In this document: one piece after another, positions 9,689 through 20,008 of the stretch
Position numbering within the stretch: the first letter of the stretch is position 1
How the letters are laid out: each line of letters opens with the position of its first letter
NCBI GenBank assembly: GCA_905221605.1
Contig: CAJNDS010002320.1
Coordinates: forward strand, 129,940 to 182,439
Reading direction: 5' to 3'
Source: Symbiodinium natans
Lineage: Eukaryota; Sar; Dinophyceae; Suessiales; Symbiodiniaceae
DNA length: 52,500 bases
The notes under the pieces: model-generated
Database searches by the model: none
Told to the model about the DNA's origin: nothing
What the model saw: the letters and a program-made list of their open reading frames with translations, nothing else
Translations under genes and position numbers: made by a program

Positions 9689-10142
9689 GACGCCCTTCAG
9701 ATTTCTGAAGTGAGGAGCAGCAACCCTGACCTCAAGACCCTAAACCCAGCCTGGGACGAGAAGATGCTAGGGTTTAGGGTTTAGGGTTTAGGGTTTAGGG
9801 TTTAGGGTTCAGGGTTTGGGGGCTCATCCGGTGTCCACGATGCCTGATCTGCCTAGCCTACAGGGAACGAAGGAATGAGGTTCCTTCTACGGTCAGCTCC
9901 CTAGGTTTTGAGCCCCACTTCTGGTACCGTAACTTAGGGTGTGGGGCGTGGGTTTGGGTTTAAGGTTTAGGGTTTTCAGGGTTGAGGGTTTAGGGTTTAG
10001 GGTTTAGGGTTTTACGGTTTAGGGCTTCTGCACTCTGAAAGCGAAAGATTACGTCTTTCCCCTAAACCCTTAACCCTAAGCTCTGAACCCTAAGCTGCCC
10101 TAAGCCCTAAACCCTCTCCTAAACCCTCTCGCCCTCCCCTAA

Positions 10143-10200
10143 ACCTTAAACCCAAAACCCAAAACCCTAAACCCTAAACCCTAAACCCTAAACCCTTAAA
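10143..10200 (-). repeat. CCCTAAA array
   Basis: CCCAAAA then CCCTAAA units up to the acceptor of the exon at 10206. Confidence 0.93.
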
Positions 10201-10205
10201 CGCAG

Positions 10206-10288
10206 TCTCAGTTCGAGAGGTTGAGCCAGCCGAGCTCCTGGCCAACCGGCCGATGGACGATCCACTGGAGCACCTTGGCATGTCATTC
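10206..10288 (+). CDS. Candidate exon
   Basis: AACGCAG| then 83 nt reading SVREVEPAELLANRPM and on to EHLGMSF, ending TTC|GTTTAGGG so the first telomere unit provides the GT donor. CCCTAAA upstream, TTTAGGG downstream. A clear coding-like frame with no family recognised. Confidence 0.6.
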
Positions 10289-10456
10289 GTTTAGGGTTTA
10301 GGGTTTAGGGTTTAGGGTTCAGGGTTTCGGGTTTAGGGTTCAGGGTTTCGGGTTTGAGGTTTAGGGTTTAGGGTTTGGGGTTTGGGGTTTAGGGTTTGGG
10401 GTTCAGGGTTTGGGGGTTCAGGGATTTAGGGGTTCAGGGTTTAGGGTCTAGGGTTC
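10289..10456 (+). repeat. TTTAGGG array with TTCGGG/TTTGGGG variants
   Basis: Begins at the donor of the preceding exon and degenerates over about 165 bases. Confidence 0.95.
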
Positions 10457-10605
10457 AGTTGTTTATGATTCCACGTAGAAGCCTCATATCATGATTGTCT
10501 TATTCAGGAGGCTGAATGGTTATCCTTGCCAATGCTATTCCCTTTAGAATGACCGGCACTATTCAGGAGTTTTAAAAAGATGTACCAATACTATCGCCTT
10601 ATAAT

Positions 10606-10608
10606 CCC

Positions 10609-10653
<45 letters not shown>

Positions 10654-10660
10654 GTATATA
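10606..10660. repeat. (TA)n/(TATG)n microsatellite
   Basis: AT-only alternating tract with TATG interruptions. Confidence 0.95.
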
Positions 10661-10851
10661 ATGCAAGTTCAAAATGACCGGGAGCTTCCCCCCGTTCTAA
10701 TTCAGCAGCCGGTATCTCACGGATTTGGGAGTGTCGACCACATGAAGGTGGCGGCGCAGGGCAGTTCGGGGTCAGGGGTTGCATGTAGGCTTTTGCTTTC
10801 GCCCTGAACCCGAAACCCGAAACCCTAGACATTTTAGTAAGCGCGTGAGGC

Positions 10852-10990
10852 CAAATGGGGGTTTACGAAAATACGGGACCCTAAAATAAACCCCCAAATA
10901 GTAGGATTTATAATCAGTACCCCAATAAGGTACCCCCAAATCATAAGGACCCCAATAAGGTATCCCCAATTTCGGAGACCCCCAAATGAG
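10852..10990 (+). mobile_element. Family D dispersed repeat
   Basis: GGGGGTTTACGAAAAT start, CCCCCAAATAGTAGGAT block, and an AATTTCGGAGACCCCCAAATGAG end. The ends are imperfect inverted repeats. Relatives at 36465 and 49850; a partial one at 12795. Confidence 0.7.
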
Positions 10991-11317
10991 CAAAGGTCAC
11001 AATCTTCCTGCGCGTGCATGTAGCAACCTCTGTAGAGGGTGGTTGAGGGGCCCCAGCCATGTATGAACACGAGGGTGTTTTTTCGTCTATATTTCTATCT
11101 ACTGTTTACATGGTTTTAGAGTTGCTCTAAGGCTTTGATATGTTTATTGCAGGGGTGTTGCGGGCTGTTTACAGGGTGTGTAGTGTACACGAATCCGAAG
11201 ATGAGCCAGAATGTTTGGTATCTGCACTGTGTGGCCACAACTCGCTGGCTCAGGTACATCCTCTATGCTTCTCGGTGGCATTCAAGCGTTACAAGCTCGA
11301 ATAGCCAATCGTTTACA

Positions 11318-11408
11318 GGGAACCTTAGGGAGGCTTGGGGAGCCATAGGGAGTGCTGGGGAGCATTAGGGAACCTAGGGATACAAACCCCCCTGCCCAGC
11401 CTTAAGGG
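11318..11408 (+). mobile_element. Family E MITE-like element, partial
   Basis: GGGAACCTTAGGGAGGCTTGG through GGGAGCATTAGGGAACC to CTTAAGGG. Same unit as 15472-15574 and 34471-34587. Confidence 0.72.
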
Positions 11409-11584
11409 CCCTTAAATAACCCTTCAACTTTGGGTTTAGGGTTTTTAGGGTGAGGCTGGGTTGTCTTAGGGTTCGGAAGGTTTGTTGGGCTTGGGGTTTT
11501 GGTGGTTTTCAGGGTTTCTAGAGGGATTTTTGGGGTTTAGGTCTCTAGGGTTGTTTAAGGATTTATATAGACTCCTATAAACCC

Positions 11585-11674
11585 CTTCCCCCTTATACTA
11601 ACAGTCCTGAATAGGGACGGCAATCCCCCCCTTCATAATCCCTACTACGGACGGTTAGTACAAGGGGGAACATG
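11585..11674 (+). mobile_element. Family B MITE-like element, compact copy
   Basis: Arms CCCCCTTATACTAACAGTCC and the reverse complement GGACGGTTAGTACAAGGGGG. No telomeric insert, unlike 38075-38272. Confidence 0.75.
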
Positions 11675-11702
11675 CCACTGTCTGTGCGCTATCGGAGCTC
11701 AG

Positions 11703-11736
11703 GCAACCTCGGTGGGCGTGCCTTTGGCAGAGTTTG
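11703..11736 (+). CDS. Candidate exon
   Basis: GCTCAG| then ATSVGVPLAEF plus one base, to a GTGAGC donor. Its end phase does not match the 11847 start, so one of the two boundaries may be wrong. Confidence 0.4.
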
Positions 11737-11846
11737 GTGAGCCCAAAGGTTTAGGCTTTGGGGTTTGGGGTTTAGGGCCAGCCCCACAAATCCCTTCAAG
11801 CGCCCTCAAGCCCAAAGCCCTGAATTTCACTCTTAAGCCCCGCAAG

Positions 11847-11888
11847 GTTCCATCCATCATCTACGATACCATCCGGGATCTGCGACAG
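11847..11888 (+). CDS. Candidate exon
   Basis: CGCAAG| then VPSIIYDTIRDLRQ (14 codons, phase 0-0), to a CAG|GTGGCC donor. Strongly coding-like amphipathic helix. Confidence 0.55.
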
Positions 11889-12039
11889 GTGGCCCTTGCT
11901 GGGGTTCCCTAAACCTTGAGGTTCGAGGGCCCGCGATGCCTACAGGCTACAAAGGTTTGGGGGGTGAAACCCTAAACCCTAACTCCTAAACCCCTAAACT
12001 ACCCCAGGTTCATATTGCAGGGTTTAGGGTTGAGGATTT

Positions 12040-12792
12040 AGGGACGTGGCTTCCGGGCTTTAAACTTCCGAAGAGGGTTCGGGCATGAGGGAATGGGGGC
12101 ACCTTTATATCACCCTGTATATATATATAGGCATATATATATATAGGCATATATATATATATATATACCGTTTATGGCATTATATAGCATACCCCACCCA
12201 GAGCCAGTAGGTTTAGGGTGGCCCGCTAAAAGGATCCTACAAGTACTTCATCTCCTACGAAGAACCCATGACCAGCCCACCCCAAATACTAAAGGCTTAA
12301 CCGCACACCACGATCATCGGAAAACTTCCGGATCAGGCACGTGGCCAGCGACTGGGCGCGATGCAGAGGCAGTTTTGGGGCAAGGGTGCATGGTTTCGGG
12401 CTTGGGGTTTAGCATCCATGGGTTTGAGAGTGACTGGTGAGCCCAGCGGATTTCATGCTGGCTGGGCGTAGCCTCGCGCAAACTCTGTCGGAAGTCCAGG
12501 CTTGTCTCGAGCCCTTTGCCTTGCCTGTGCCTTCTCGCGCACCCTTCCCGCCCGTGCTGGCGTCGCACAAAGTCGCAGACCTGAGCTGCACCGGGGCCAC
12601 GGCCTCAACAGCCTACTCGCGCAGCTCATCGCCCGATCCCGGCGAGACATCAAAGTCCGCAAGCCCGGAGGATGCGGTATGCCGGCCGATGCTCGCTCGC
12701 TCACCTCTATGTCGATAGCCTACCGTTGCGGACGAGAATGATCGAAAAGATGGAGGCAGTATCGGCATTGTCAACCATGCATGTCATGTTGG
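12040..12792. other. Spacer, coding-like but unidentified
   Basis: Contains a (TA)n tract (12116-12170), then a GC-rich stretch (12430-12760) open in several frames on both strands. The + frame 12437-12718 is Ser/Pro-rich. Probably a decayed insertion; no motif recognised. Confidence 0.4.
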
Positions 12793-13126
12793 GGGTCCCC
12801 TATTTTCGTAAACCCCCATTTGGAGCTAACCCCCAGAGCAGTTTGCTTTAACGCCCCAGTTTTTGTTTTAAACCCTACACCCTAAACCCTAAATCCTAAA
12901 CCCTAAACCCTAGACCCTTTTGTGGCAGGAAGCTTCCTGCCATCCACTTCGTGTGACTCGGCCCCGGTCAGCACAAGCACAAAGGCCCCGGCACTAGACC
13001 TCTAACTCCATAAGCCTTAGAAGCCTGACCTCTCCAAACATTCTAAACCCTTAGGGTTTAGGGATTAGGGTTTAAGGTGACCTGAAACTTTCAACGCCCT
13101 CAACTCTTCCCGGGGTCTTTGCTGAG

Positions 13127-13241
13127 GCTGCTGTACGTCCTGGGCATTCTCGAGCTCATGGCCTTTCCGCTCCTGGGCGCTGGGACCTTCTCTATGCAGC
13201 CGGACGAGAAGCGCCTTAGCTGCTTGGGAAACGCGAGGGCT
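13127..13241 (+). CDS. Candidate exon with hydrophobic segment
   Basis: TTTGCTGAG| then G plus LLYVLGILELMAFPLLGAG and a polar tail (QPDEKRLSCLGNARA), ending GCT|GTTTAGGG. The hydrophobic run is long enough for one membrane helix. The donor is the first TTTAGGG unit. Confidence 0.55.
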
Positions 13242-13325
13242 GTTTAGGGTTTAGGGTTTAGGGTTTAGGGTTTAGGGTTTGGGGTTTAGGGTTTAGGGTC
13301 TAGGGTTTAGGGTTTAGGGTTCAGG
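13242..13325 (+). repeat. TTTAGGG array
   Basis: About 11 units starting at the exon donor. Confidence 0.96.
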
Positions 13326-13450
13326 GTTGGAGTTGAGGTTGTAGGGTTCAGGGCAGTAGAGTTCCGGGCCCTGGCTCAGGGCTTGGGTGTGGTGTGTTCT
13401 TGGGCCTTGTGGTTCTGGGCTTCAGGGTCTCCCAGGCTGGGAAGTGTTCC

Positions 13451-13576
13451 CCCCGATGCTAACAGTCCTTAATAGGGATTATAGTAGAGGGTACTATAAT
13501 TACAGTCCTTAATTTTTTTTTAAATAGAGGGTACTACAATTACAGTCCTTAGTAGGGATTATAATAAGGACTGTGT
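13451..13576 (+). mobile_element. Family B-related repeat, rearranged
   Basis: Three copies of ACAGTCCTTA(A/G) followed by TAGGGATTATA or TAGAGGGTACTA blocks within 125 bases. Confidence 0.6.
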
Positions 13577-13898
13577 TCAGGACGTGCGCAGGCTTGCTCC
13601 AAGCACCTTGTTCGTGCGTTTGTTCCTTCCCCAGCCTGATACACGGGGGTAGGGTTTGTGGTTTAGGGTTGTAGGATTTCTGATCTAGATGGTTTTGCTT
13701 TGCATAGTAGTTTAGTCAGCATACATACAAACTGCATGCACCGACAGAAATCTGCCTAGCTGGCATATGCAGGCATTGGCTTCAATTGGGATTCCCCTCC
13801 GCCAATATAGTGTGCTTCTCATTATAGGAACTCCCAAGAAGGGTACCCCCTATTTTTGGAAGCCCCCATCTGTGGCGATTAGGGTTCGGGGTTGCCGT

Positions 13899-14010
13899 AA
13901 ACTCTAAACTCTAAACTCTAAACTCTAAACTCTAAACTCTAAACTCTAAACTCTAAACCCTAAACCCTAAACCCTAAAGCCTAAACCCCAAACCCCAAAC
14001 CCTAAACCCC
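13899..14010 (-). repeat. CTCTAAA variant array then CCCTAAA
   Basis: About nine ACTCTAA units are homogeneous before ordinary CCCTAAA returns. Confidence 0.95.
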
Positions 14011-14035
14011 CACATGCTTCCCAAGGATCCTGAGC

Positions 14036-14100
14036 ATCCAGGCCCTGTTCTTCGGGGCCATGGCGGGCGCCATCGCCCCTCCCCTGATTCGGACCCCAAG
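14036..14100 (+). CDS. Candidate exon, small and hydrophobic
   Basis: After CTGAG| reads IQALFFGAMAGAIAPPLIR. The 3' end is uncertain; a GC donor after GGCGCCATC is possible. CCCTAAA lies on both sides. Confidence 0.38.
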
Positions 14101-14952
14101 GAGCCCAAAAAACCCTAAATCCTAAACCCTAAGCCCTAAACCCTAAACCCTAAACCCTCGACCCTAAACCCTGAATCCCAAGTGTCCTAATGCTTCAAGG
14201 CCCCCCTCCACCCTCGAAGGCCTCTTAAGATCCCATTCAATCACGAAAGCCTCAGTTTCGGAACCTTCAACCAGAAGCCACAAACAAACCCGGGACTACC
14301 TGCCCAAAGAGGGGTTTAGGGTTTAGGGTTTAGGATTTGCCCTCCTACACTGCACCTCAAGTCAAGGTATAGGGTTTAGGGTTTGATTAGGGCCTGCTTC
14401 AGGTCCTGGGTAGTTGCAAGTAGAGTTGTCCGTACCTTAGGGCAGGATTTAGATGCAGGTACCTATCAAGGGGTCTCTTATCCCCATGGCCCGCCCCTTT
14501 AAAGGACCTTCGTTATTCAGATATATAAGAACCCAAGAGCAAGATTTGCCCAGATTTAGGCCCAAGCTAAACCTAGAGTACTGGTTCTTAGGAGGGTTGG
14601 TATTGCGGAATTTAGGTTTCTTTTTTTGTCCCTTGGGAAGGGTCATTGTAGGGGGATAAAATGGACGAGTTCCCTCCTACGCGCGAGTACATGAGCCGCA
14701 GGGGAAAGGGTTGAGGTATGTACAGCTCGATCTCCCAATCCCGCCAACACTCGACGAACACGCACTCGATTTTGGTGAATTGGGAGGAAGTTCGGGGGAT
14801 GTTGTGGACTTAACATACAATGGTTTTCAGGAAGGAGGCTCCAGGGCAGGATTTTCGCTTGCAGGGTATGGAATTTTCTGGAGATATAATTACACGCAGG
14901 GTTATGAAAAAGGAGCCTGCCACATGGTTACTTTTTGGGGACAGGTATAACA

Positions 14953-15013
14953 ACCCTAAACCCTAAACCCTAAACCCTAGACCCTAGACCCTAAACCCTA
15001 AACCCTAAACCCT
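14953..15013 (-). repeat. CCCTAAA array
   Basis: About nine units, with CCCTAGA variants, directly before the exon at 15020. Confidence 0.95.
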
Positions 15014-15019
15014 CAAGAG

Positions 15020-15127
15020 GGCTCCGATGCTGAGGTCATGACCCTCCAGGTCATCTACGAGCTCTGGAAGCCTTTTGGGGGCGCCTACACGGTGGACACG
15101 GCGCGCCGGCCCTTGGCCTCTTCAAGG
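15020..15127 (+). CDS. Candidate exon (36 codons)
   Basis: CAAGAG| then GSDAEVMTLQVIYELWKPFG continuing to RRPLASSR, phase 0-0, ending AGG|GTTTAGGG. An internal ACG|GTGGAC donor is an alternative. CCCTAAA before it and TTTAGGG after it. No family recognised. Confidence 0.58.
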
Positions 15128-15224
15128 GTTTAGGGTTTAGGGTTTAGGGTTTCATTCTGGGCGGTTCAGTGTTCTCTGAAATACACTCTGACTCCCAAAC
15201 CTTTTTCTGGGTTTGGGGGTGTGT

Positions 15225-15257
15225 CTGTCTCTGTCTCTGTGTGTGTCTCTGTCTCTG

Positions 15258-15288
<31 letters not shown>

Positions 15289-15300
15289 GTGTCTGTGTGG
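15225..15300 (+). repeat. (CT)n/(GT)n microsatellite
   Basis: GTCTCTGTGT and CTCTCT runs. Confidence 0.95.
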
Positions 15301-15471
15301 GTTTTTCTTCGGGTGTTTTGCAACCCTAAAACCTAAACCTAAACCGTCAGCCCTCAACCCTGAATCCTGAAACCTACACCCTAAAGCCCACACCCCGCAC
15401 CTCATTAGTGGAATTGTATGGGGATTTAGGAAATGATCGTCACCCCATCCCCTCCTGCTTAGAAGAGGGTC

Positions 15472-15574
15472 CTTAAGGAGGGGGTTTCATGGGGGGTAGG
15501 TACCTAGGCAGCCTTTTGGGGAAGCTTCGGGAGCCCCAGAGAGCAGCGGGGAGGATTAGGGAACCTTGAGTACC
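15472..15574 (-). mobile_element. Family E MITE-like element
   Basis: CTTAAGGAGGGGGTTTCATGG start. Aligns across its length with the reverse complement of 34471-34587 (AAGCTTCGGGAGCC core). Confidence 0.72.
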
Positions 15575-15654
15575 CTAAACCCTACACCCTAAACCCTAAA
15601 CCCTAAACCCTAAACCCCTAACCCCCCAAACCCTGAACCCCCCCCTCTCCTCAG

Positions 15655-15716
15655 AACCATGTAACCTGCTCGTGCCAGGCGCTCGAGAAGATGGTGCAGG
15701 GCCTTGAGGAGGCCAG
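15655..15716 (+). CDS. Candidate coiled-coil exon
   Basis: CTCTCCTCAG| is a good acceptor. Reads NHVTCSCQALEKMVQGLEEA plus AG, to a GTCGAC donor. CCCTAAA before it and TTTAGGG after it. Confidence 0.6.
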
Positions 15717-15989
15717 GTCGACAGGGGCTTGGGGTTTAGGGTTTAGGGCTTAGGTTGAGGGTTTAGGACTTAGGGTTTAGGGCTTAGGGTTTAGGGTGTT
15801 GGGCTTGGGGCCTAGGGTTCTTGGGGGTTTCTACAAGCCCAAATCCAGTCCCTCGCGCCCTATATGCCTTTCACTAAACCCTAAACCCTAAACCCGAAAC
15901 CCTAAACCCCAAACCCCAAACCCTAAACCCTAAACCCTTAAACCCCAAGTCCCAAACTCCAAACCCTTGGCCCCGCGCTTCGGCGGAAG

Positions 15990-16034
15990 GAGCTGCGCGT
16001 GCGGAAGCGCCTCTGGCAGCCCATGAATGGCCAG
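15990..16034 (+). CDS. Candidate exon 5' of a telomeric introner
   Basis: GGCGGAAG| then ELRVRKRLWQPMNGQ (15 codons, phase 0-0), to a CAG|GCCTAG (GC) donor inside a 15-bp direct repeat. The same reading frame continues in the exon at 16180. Confidence 0.65.
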
Positions 16035-16184
16035 GCCTAGTATAGGGTTTAGGGTTTAGGGTTTAGGGTTTAGGGTTTAGGGTTTAGGGTTTAGGGGTTT
16101 AGGGGTTTCGGGTTTAGTGTTTAGGGGTTTAGGGGTTTCGGGTTTAGGGTTTAGGGTATTAGGGTTTAGGAATGGCCAGGCCTA
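16025..16184 (+). mobile_element. Telomere-repeat introner with target-site duplication
   Basis: GAATGGCCAGGCCTA occurs at 16025-16039 and 16170-16184, flanking a 130-base block of TTTAGGG-type units. Each duplicate holds CCAG|GCC. Splicing at both removes 16035-16179 (145 nt) and joins GGC CAG to GCC TAC in frame. Confidence 0.75.
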
Positions 16185-16201
16185 CGCTTTTGAAGCCACA
16201 G
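16180..16201 (+). CDS. Candidate exon 3' of the introner
   Basis: Continues the 15990-16034 frame as AYAFEAT, ending near ACAG with a GGCTTAGG or GCTTAGG donor. Confidence 0.52.
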
Positions 16202-16204
16202 GGC

Positions 16205-16425
16205 TTAGGGTGTTTAGAGATTTTTTAGTGAGGTTTAGAGGTTTTTAGTGGTGTTTAGAGGTGTGTAGAAGTGTTTAGAGGGGTGTAAGGTGTTGGGGCT
16301 TGTTTAGGGTGTTTCTGGAGAGGTGTTTCGAGGTGTTTAGAGGTGTTTAGCAGTGTTCAGAGGTGTTTAGAGGTGTTTAGAGGTGTTTAGAGGTGCTTAG
16401 AGGTGTTTAGAGGTGTGTAGGCTGT
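16205..16425 (+). repeat. AGGTGTTTAG decamer array
   Basis: A 10-base derivative of the telomere unit repeated many times, several perfect in a row (16340-16410). Confidence 0.92.
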
Positions 16426-16527
16426 TACGGTCTCTGGGTTAGGGCTGAGGCCTTCGGGTGGTGTAGTGTGGGCCGAGCTGTGGCCGTTTTCAACGACCCT
16501 ACAAGCCCCTAGCTTGCAGCCTCCCTA

Positions 16528-16872
16528 AACCCTCAACACCTAAACCCTAAACCCCTAAACCCCTAAACCCCTAAACCCCTAAACCCCTAAACCCCGAAAC
16601 CACCCTAAACCCCTAAACCCCTAAACCCCAAACCCCTAAACCCCTAAACCCCTAAACCCCTAAACCCCTAAACACCTAAACCCCTAAACCCTTAAACCCC
16701 TAAACCCCTAAACCCCTAAACCCCTAAACCCCTAAACCCCTAGACCCCTAAACCCCTAAACCCCTAAACCCCTAAACCCCTAAAGCCCTATACTCTAGAC
16801 CCCTAAACCCCAATTCCCTTAACCCCTAAACCCTAAACCCTAAACCCCTACCATAGCCCCTAAACCCCTAAA
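16528..16872 (-). repeat. CCCCTAAA 8-mer array
   Basis: About 40 units of an 8-base variant with few substitutions. Confidence 0.97.
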
Positions 16873-16881
16873 CCTGATCAG

Positions 16882-16899
16882 CTGCGGAGGATACAGAGG
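16882..16899 (+). CDS. Candidate 18-nt micro-exon
   Basis: CTGATCAG| then LRRIQR, phase 0-0, to an AGG|GCCTAG (GC) donor. Follows a C-rich array directly. Very short, so support is mainly positional. Confidence 0.4.
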
Positions 16900-17053
16900 G
16901 CCTAGTGCGCGTTTTGCGGGACCCACACCCCGGTCATCCCCCGAAACCAGACCCTCTGGGGTTTTGGGGGTTCAGGCTTTCTGATGTACGTATAAGTACC
17001 CAAGAACCCTAAACCCGTGAACCCTACACCCCTAAACCCAACACATCAGCCCT

Positions 17054-17160
17054 GAACCCTAAACCCTAAACCCTAGACCCTAAACCCTAAACCCTAAACC
17101 CTAAACCCTAAACCCTGAACCCTAAACCCTAAACCCTAAACCCTAAACCCTAAACCCTAC
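17054..17160 (-). repeat. CCCTAAA array
   Basis: About 15 units ending 18 bases before the exon at 17179. Confidence 0.97.
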
Positions 17161-17178
17161 CCCCCAAACTCCACCTAG

Positions 17179-17216
17179 AAGTACTTCATGAACCTGCGAA
17201 GTACCATCCTCGCCAG
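17179..17216 (+). CDS. Candidate exon
   Basis: CCACCTAG| then KYFMNLRSTILA plus AG, to a GTGATC donor. CCCTAAA before it; TTTAGGG after it from 17297. Confidence 0.55.
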
Positions 17217-17296
17217 GTGATCCCGCCTGCCACAGAAGCTGAGAGCTGACTCCTTGGAGCCCTAGGCCGTGTTTTCGGTCGGGTGGTAGGGTTGTA

Positions 17297-17384
17297 GGGT
17301 TTAGGGTTTAGGGTGTCAGGGTTCAGGGTTTAGGGTTTAGGGTTTAGGGTTTAGGGTCTAGGGTTTAGGGTTTAGGGTTTAGGA
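17297..17384 (+). repeat. TTTAGGG array
   Basis: About 12 units with few variants. Confidence 0.95.
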
Positions 17385-17969
17385 GCTCGTCGCATGCCTT
17401 TCTGGCACTCCGAGATCCCTCGTAGGGGTCGGGGATGCCCTTAAAGAGCTCAAAGAACCTTAACCTAGTAGAGTAGGTACCCTTTAACCTTTTTGGGGTT
17501 TAGGGTTTAGGGTTCAGGGTTTAGGGTTTAGGGTTTGGGGAAATATAATCCCCTAATAATCCCAAAGGTTGACCTTTAGTTCCCCCAGGTTACTGGACAA
17601 CTAAGTTAAAGCCTCCAAGGCGCTAAACGCTTTGAAAGCCCATGGAGAGTTCGACTCCTAGCCTTAGACCCTAACCCTCACACTCTAAGAAGGGTGTAGG
17701 GTTGAGGGTTTAGGGTTTAATTAGGGTTTAGGGCTTGGGGACCTTGAAAGCCTGGCCTTAAAGTCCTAAACCCTAAAGGTCTCGTGGGCCTGTAGATTCC
17801 AGGCTTTGCGGAGCCCTAAGCCCCAAACCCTGTCTGTCAAGCCCCCTACGGGTGCCTGTAAGCAGGCTGTAGACTCCTTGAAGCTGCCCATGAACCTTCA
17901 AGCGAACCTTGCTCAACCCTAAACCCTAAACCCTAAACCCTTAAACCCTGGACGCTAAACGCTTGGCAG

Positions 17970-17996
17970 AACATCCGCGAGGGCGCCCCTGCGATC
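17970..17996 (+). CDS. Candidate micro-exon
   Basis: CTTGGCAG| then NIREGAPAI (9 codons, phase 0-0), to an ATC|GTTTCA donor. CCCTAAA before it. Confidence 0.42.
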
Positions 17997-18125
17997 GTTT
18001 CACAGTTTGGTGGCTTCTGAATATTTCTGGCGCTCTTTGCCCTAAATCCTGAAGACGCAAAGTCCCTTAAACCATAAACCCCAAACCCTAAACCCTAAAC
18101 CCCAAACGCCCGCAAGCCTAGAGCA

Positions 18126-18224
18126 TAGGGGTCGGAATAATTGCATTCCCTTAGGGTTCCTTTATTATTATACCAGAATAGCCCCCAAAACCCTATTCTA
18201 ATTTTTCAGGCCCCGAAATTAGCC
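18126..18224 (+). mobile_element. Family C dispersed repeat
   Basis: TAGGGGTCGGAATAATTG through CCCCCAAAACCCTATTCTAA and CAGGCCCC. Matches 8268 and 44016. Confidence 0.72.
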
Positions 18225-18713
18225 TCTGGGCCTGCTGCCGCCAGATTCTGGAAGCCGCCAGGTAAAGAAGAGCGCGCCAGTGGATCTGTCAATCAGTCAG
18301 TGGGCGGGCGTTTTAGCGGTATGTTTAGGGCTTTTTTAGAAGGTTTCAAGGGTCGTTTTGAAGGGTTGTCTTCGGTATTTTTTCTGAGCTTTTGAGGGTT
18401 TTTTGAGGTTTTCTTAGGGTTTTTCAGGGAATTAGGGTAGGGTTTTGGGGAGTTTAGGGTTCAGGTCTTTTCGGGTTTTAGGTCGTAGGGTTAACTCTTA
18501 TTTACCTCAGTGTCCTGTTGGGCCTTCCTTCTTCCACGACTTGAAAGCCCTAAAGCGCCCCACAAACCCATGATCCCCATACCCTAAACCCTAAACCCTG
18601 AACCCTGAACCCTAAACCCTAAACCGCCTAAAGCTTAAACCCAGACCCTGAGTCTGAAATTAAACCTCGGGATGTCGCTCCTTCAAATTCTTTGCGAGCT
18701 GCATTATAACTTA

Positions 18714-18814
18714 CTGGTTCTTAGTAGGAAAGGTACCCTATGCTTAAAGGGTACATGGGTATATATAAAGGGACACAACGTACCCAAAGCCCTCATTCTC
18801 TAGCTAAGAACCAG
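18714..18814. mobile_element. Foldback element
   Basis: CTGGTTCTTAG at the left end and CTAAGAACCAG at the right are exact inverted repeats around a 79-base AT-rich interior. One arm-like copy also lies at 14581. Confidence 0.6.
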
Positions 18815-18907
18815 AGATTGGGGGGCAATAGAGGTCGGGGGGTTGCTTTGTTAGGTTCATGGGCACTTACAACCAGGGCGATGCGACCGGGGGGAAGCTG
18901 CATTAAG

Positions 18908-19018
18908 CCTTAAACCCTAAACCCTAAACCCTCAACCCTAAACCCTAAACCCTAAACCCTAAACCCTAAACCCTAAACCCTAAACCCTAAACCCTACAGC
19001 CCTAAACCCTAAACCCTC
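18908..19018 (-). repeat. CCCTAAA array
   Basis: About 15 units. Confidence 0.96.
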
Positions 19019-19186
19019 AACCCGACTTCTCCAAGACCGAGAATTCGCCCAAACCCGAACCGTTGAGAAAAACCCACACTTCTGCTACAACTCCGAATTC
19101 AAACCCGAAGCCCCAACCCCAGACCCTAAAGCCCAAACCCTCAAACCTCCAAACTCCCGATTCTTCCCTTGGAACGCCTGGACCAG

Positions 19187-19233
19187 GACGACAACGCCAC
19201 ACTGCGCCGGCTGCATGAGTCTCTCCAAGAGCT
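19187..19233 (+). CDS. Candidate coiled-coil exon
   Basis: GGACCAG| then DDNATLRRLHESLQE, ending near GAGCT|GTGCCC. Strong heptad character. The donor is uncertain, and a pyrimidine tract follows instead of TTTAGGG. Confidence 0.55.
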
Positions 19234-20008
19234 GTGCCCTTTGCTCTCCCTCTCTTCTCTCTCTTTCTTTTCTGTTTGTTTGTTTTTTTCAATTTTGTAT
19301 TTCATTTTTTTGCGTGTGTTTTTGTTTGGGGGGGGGAACGGGGCTTAGGGGCGTCAAGGGGTTTGGGGAGTTTTTCAGAGGGAGGATTCGAAGGGGCTTC
19401 AGGGGCGTTAGGATTGAGCGTTGGGGTCGTGCGGTGGATGGACGATGGAGGAAACTTGCGCCACTTGTGAACTTCTTGCTAGAGGCTGCACCCACTTCTG
19501 GGGACTGTGGATGGCAGAAATCTTGCACGGCTTTCCAACTTCGCACAGCAGTCTCTGCCCGCGCCCCCTGGTTCCAATGACATAAAATCTGGTCGGTGGT
19601 GCAAGGGCCTGGCAAACCCTAAACCCTAAACCCTAAACCCTCAGCCCTCAACCCTAAACCCTAAACCCTAAACCCTCAACCCTAAACCCTAAACCCTAAA
19701 CCCTGAGGGTTTAGGTTTTTTGGGGCTCTTGGGGTTTCAGGACCTCTTTGAGCTTGGCAGAGGAAGGGCTCGGGACGAGCTTGGGGTTTAGAGAAACCGG
19801 CATCCTTATAGGGACCCCCTCAGCAAAGGACTCGAGCTTAGCGTGCTACACGACCTAGACGTCCACCCTCCCCACGCCCTGCAGACCCAAACTCAGACCC
19901 CAAAGTCCCTAAACTCCCTAAACTCCCTGAACTCCCTGGACTCCAGAAATCCTAAACTCCCGAAACTCTAAGCCCTGAACCAAATAAGCCTCCCAAACCA
20001 GGTACAAG

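Noticed and set aside
9695-9760. Exon between telomere tracts (ISEVRSSNPDLK)
   Set aside because: Has an acceptor-like CTTCAG, but the flanking repeat polarity is the mid-intron type and no acceptable donor was found.
17574-17655. tRNA gene
   Set aside because: AGTTCGACTCC resembles a B box, but no cloverleaf with a 5-bp T stem, anticodon arm and acceptor stem could be formed.
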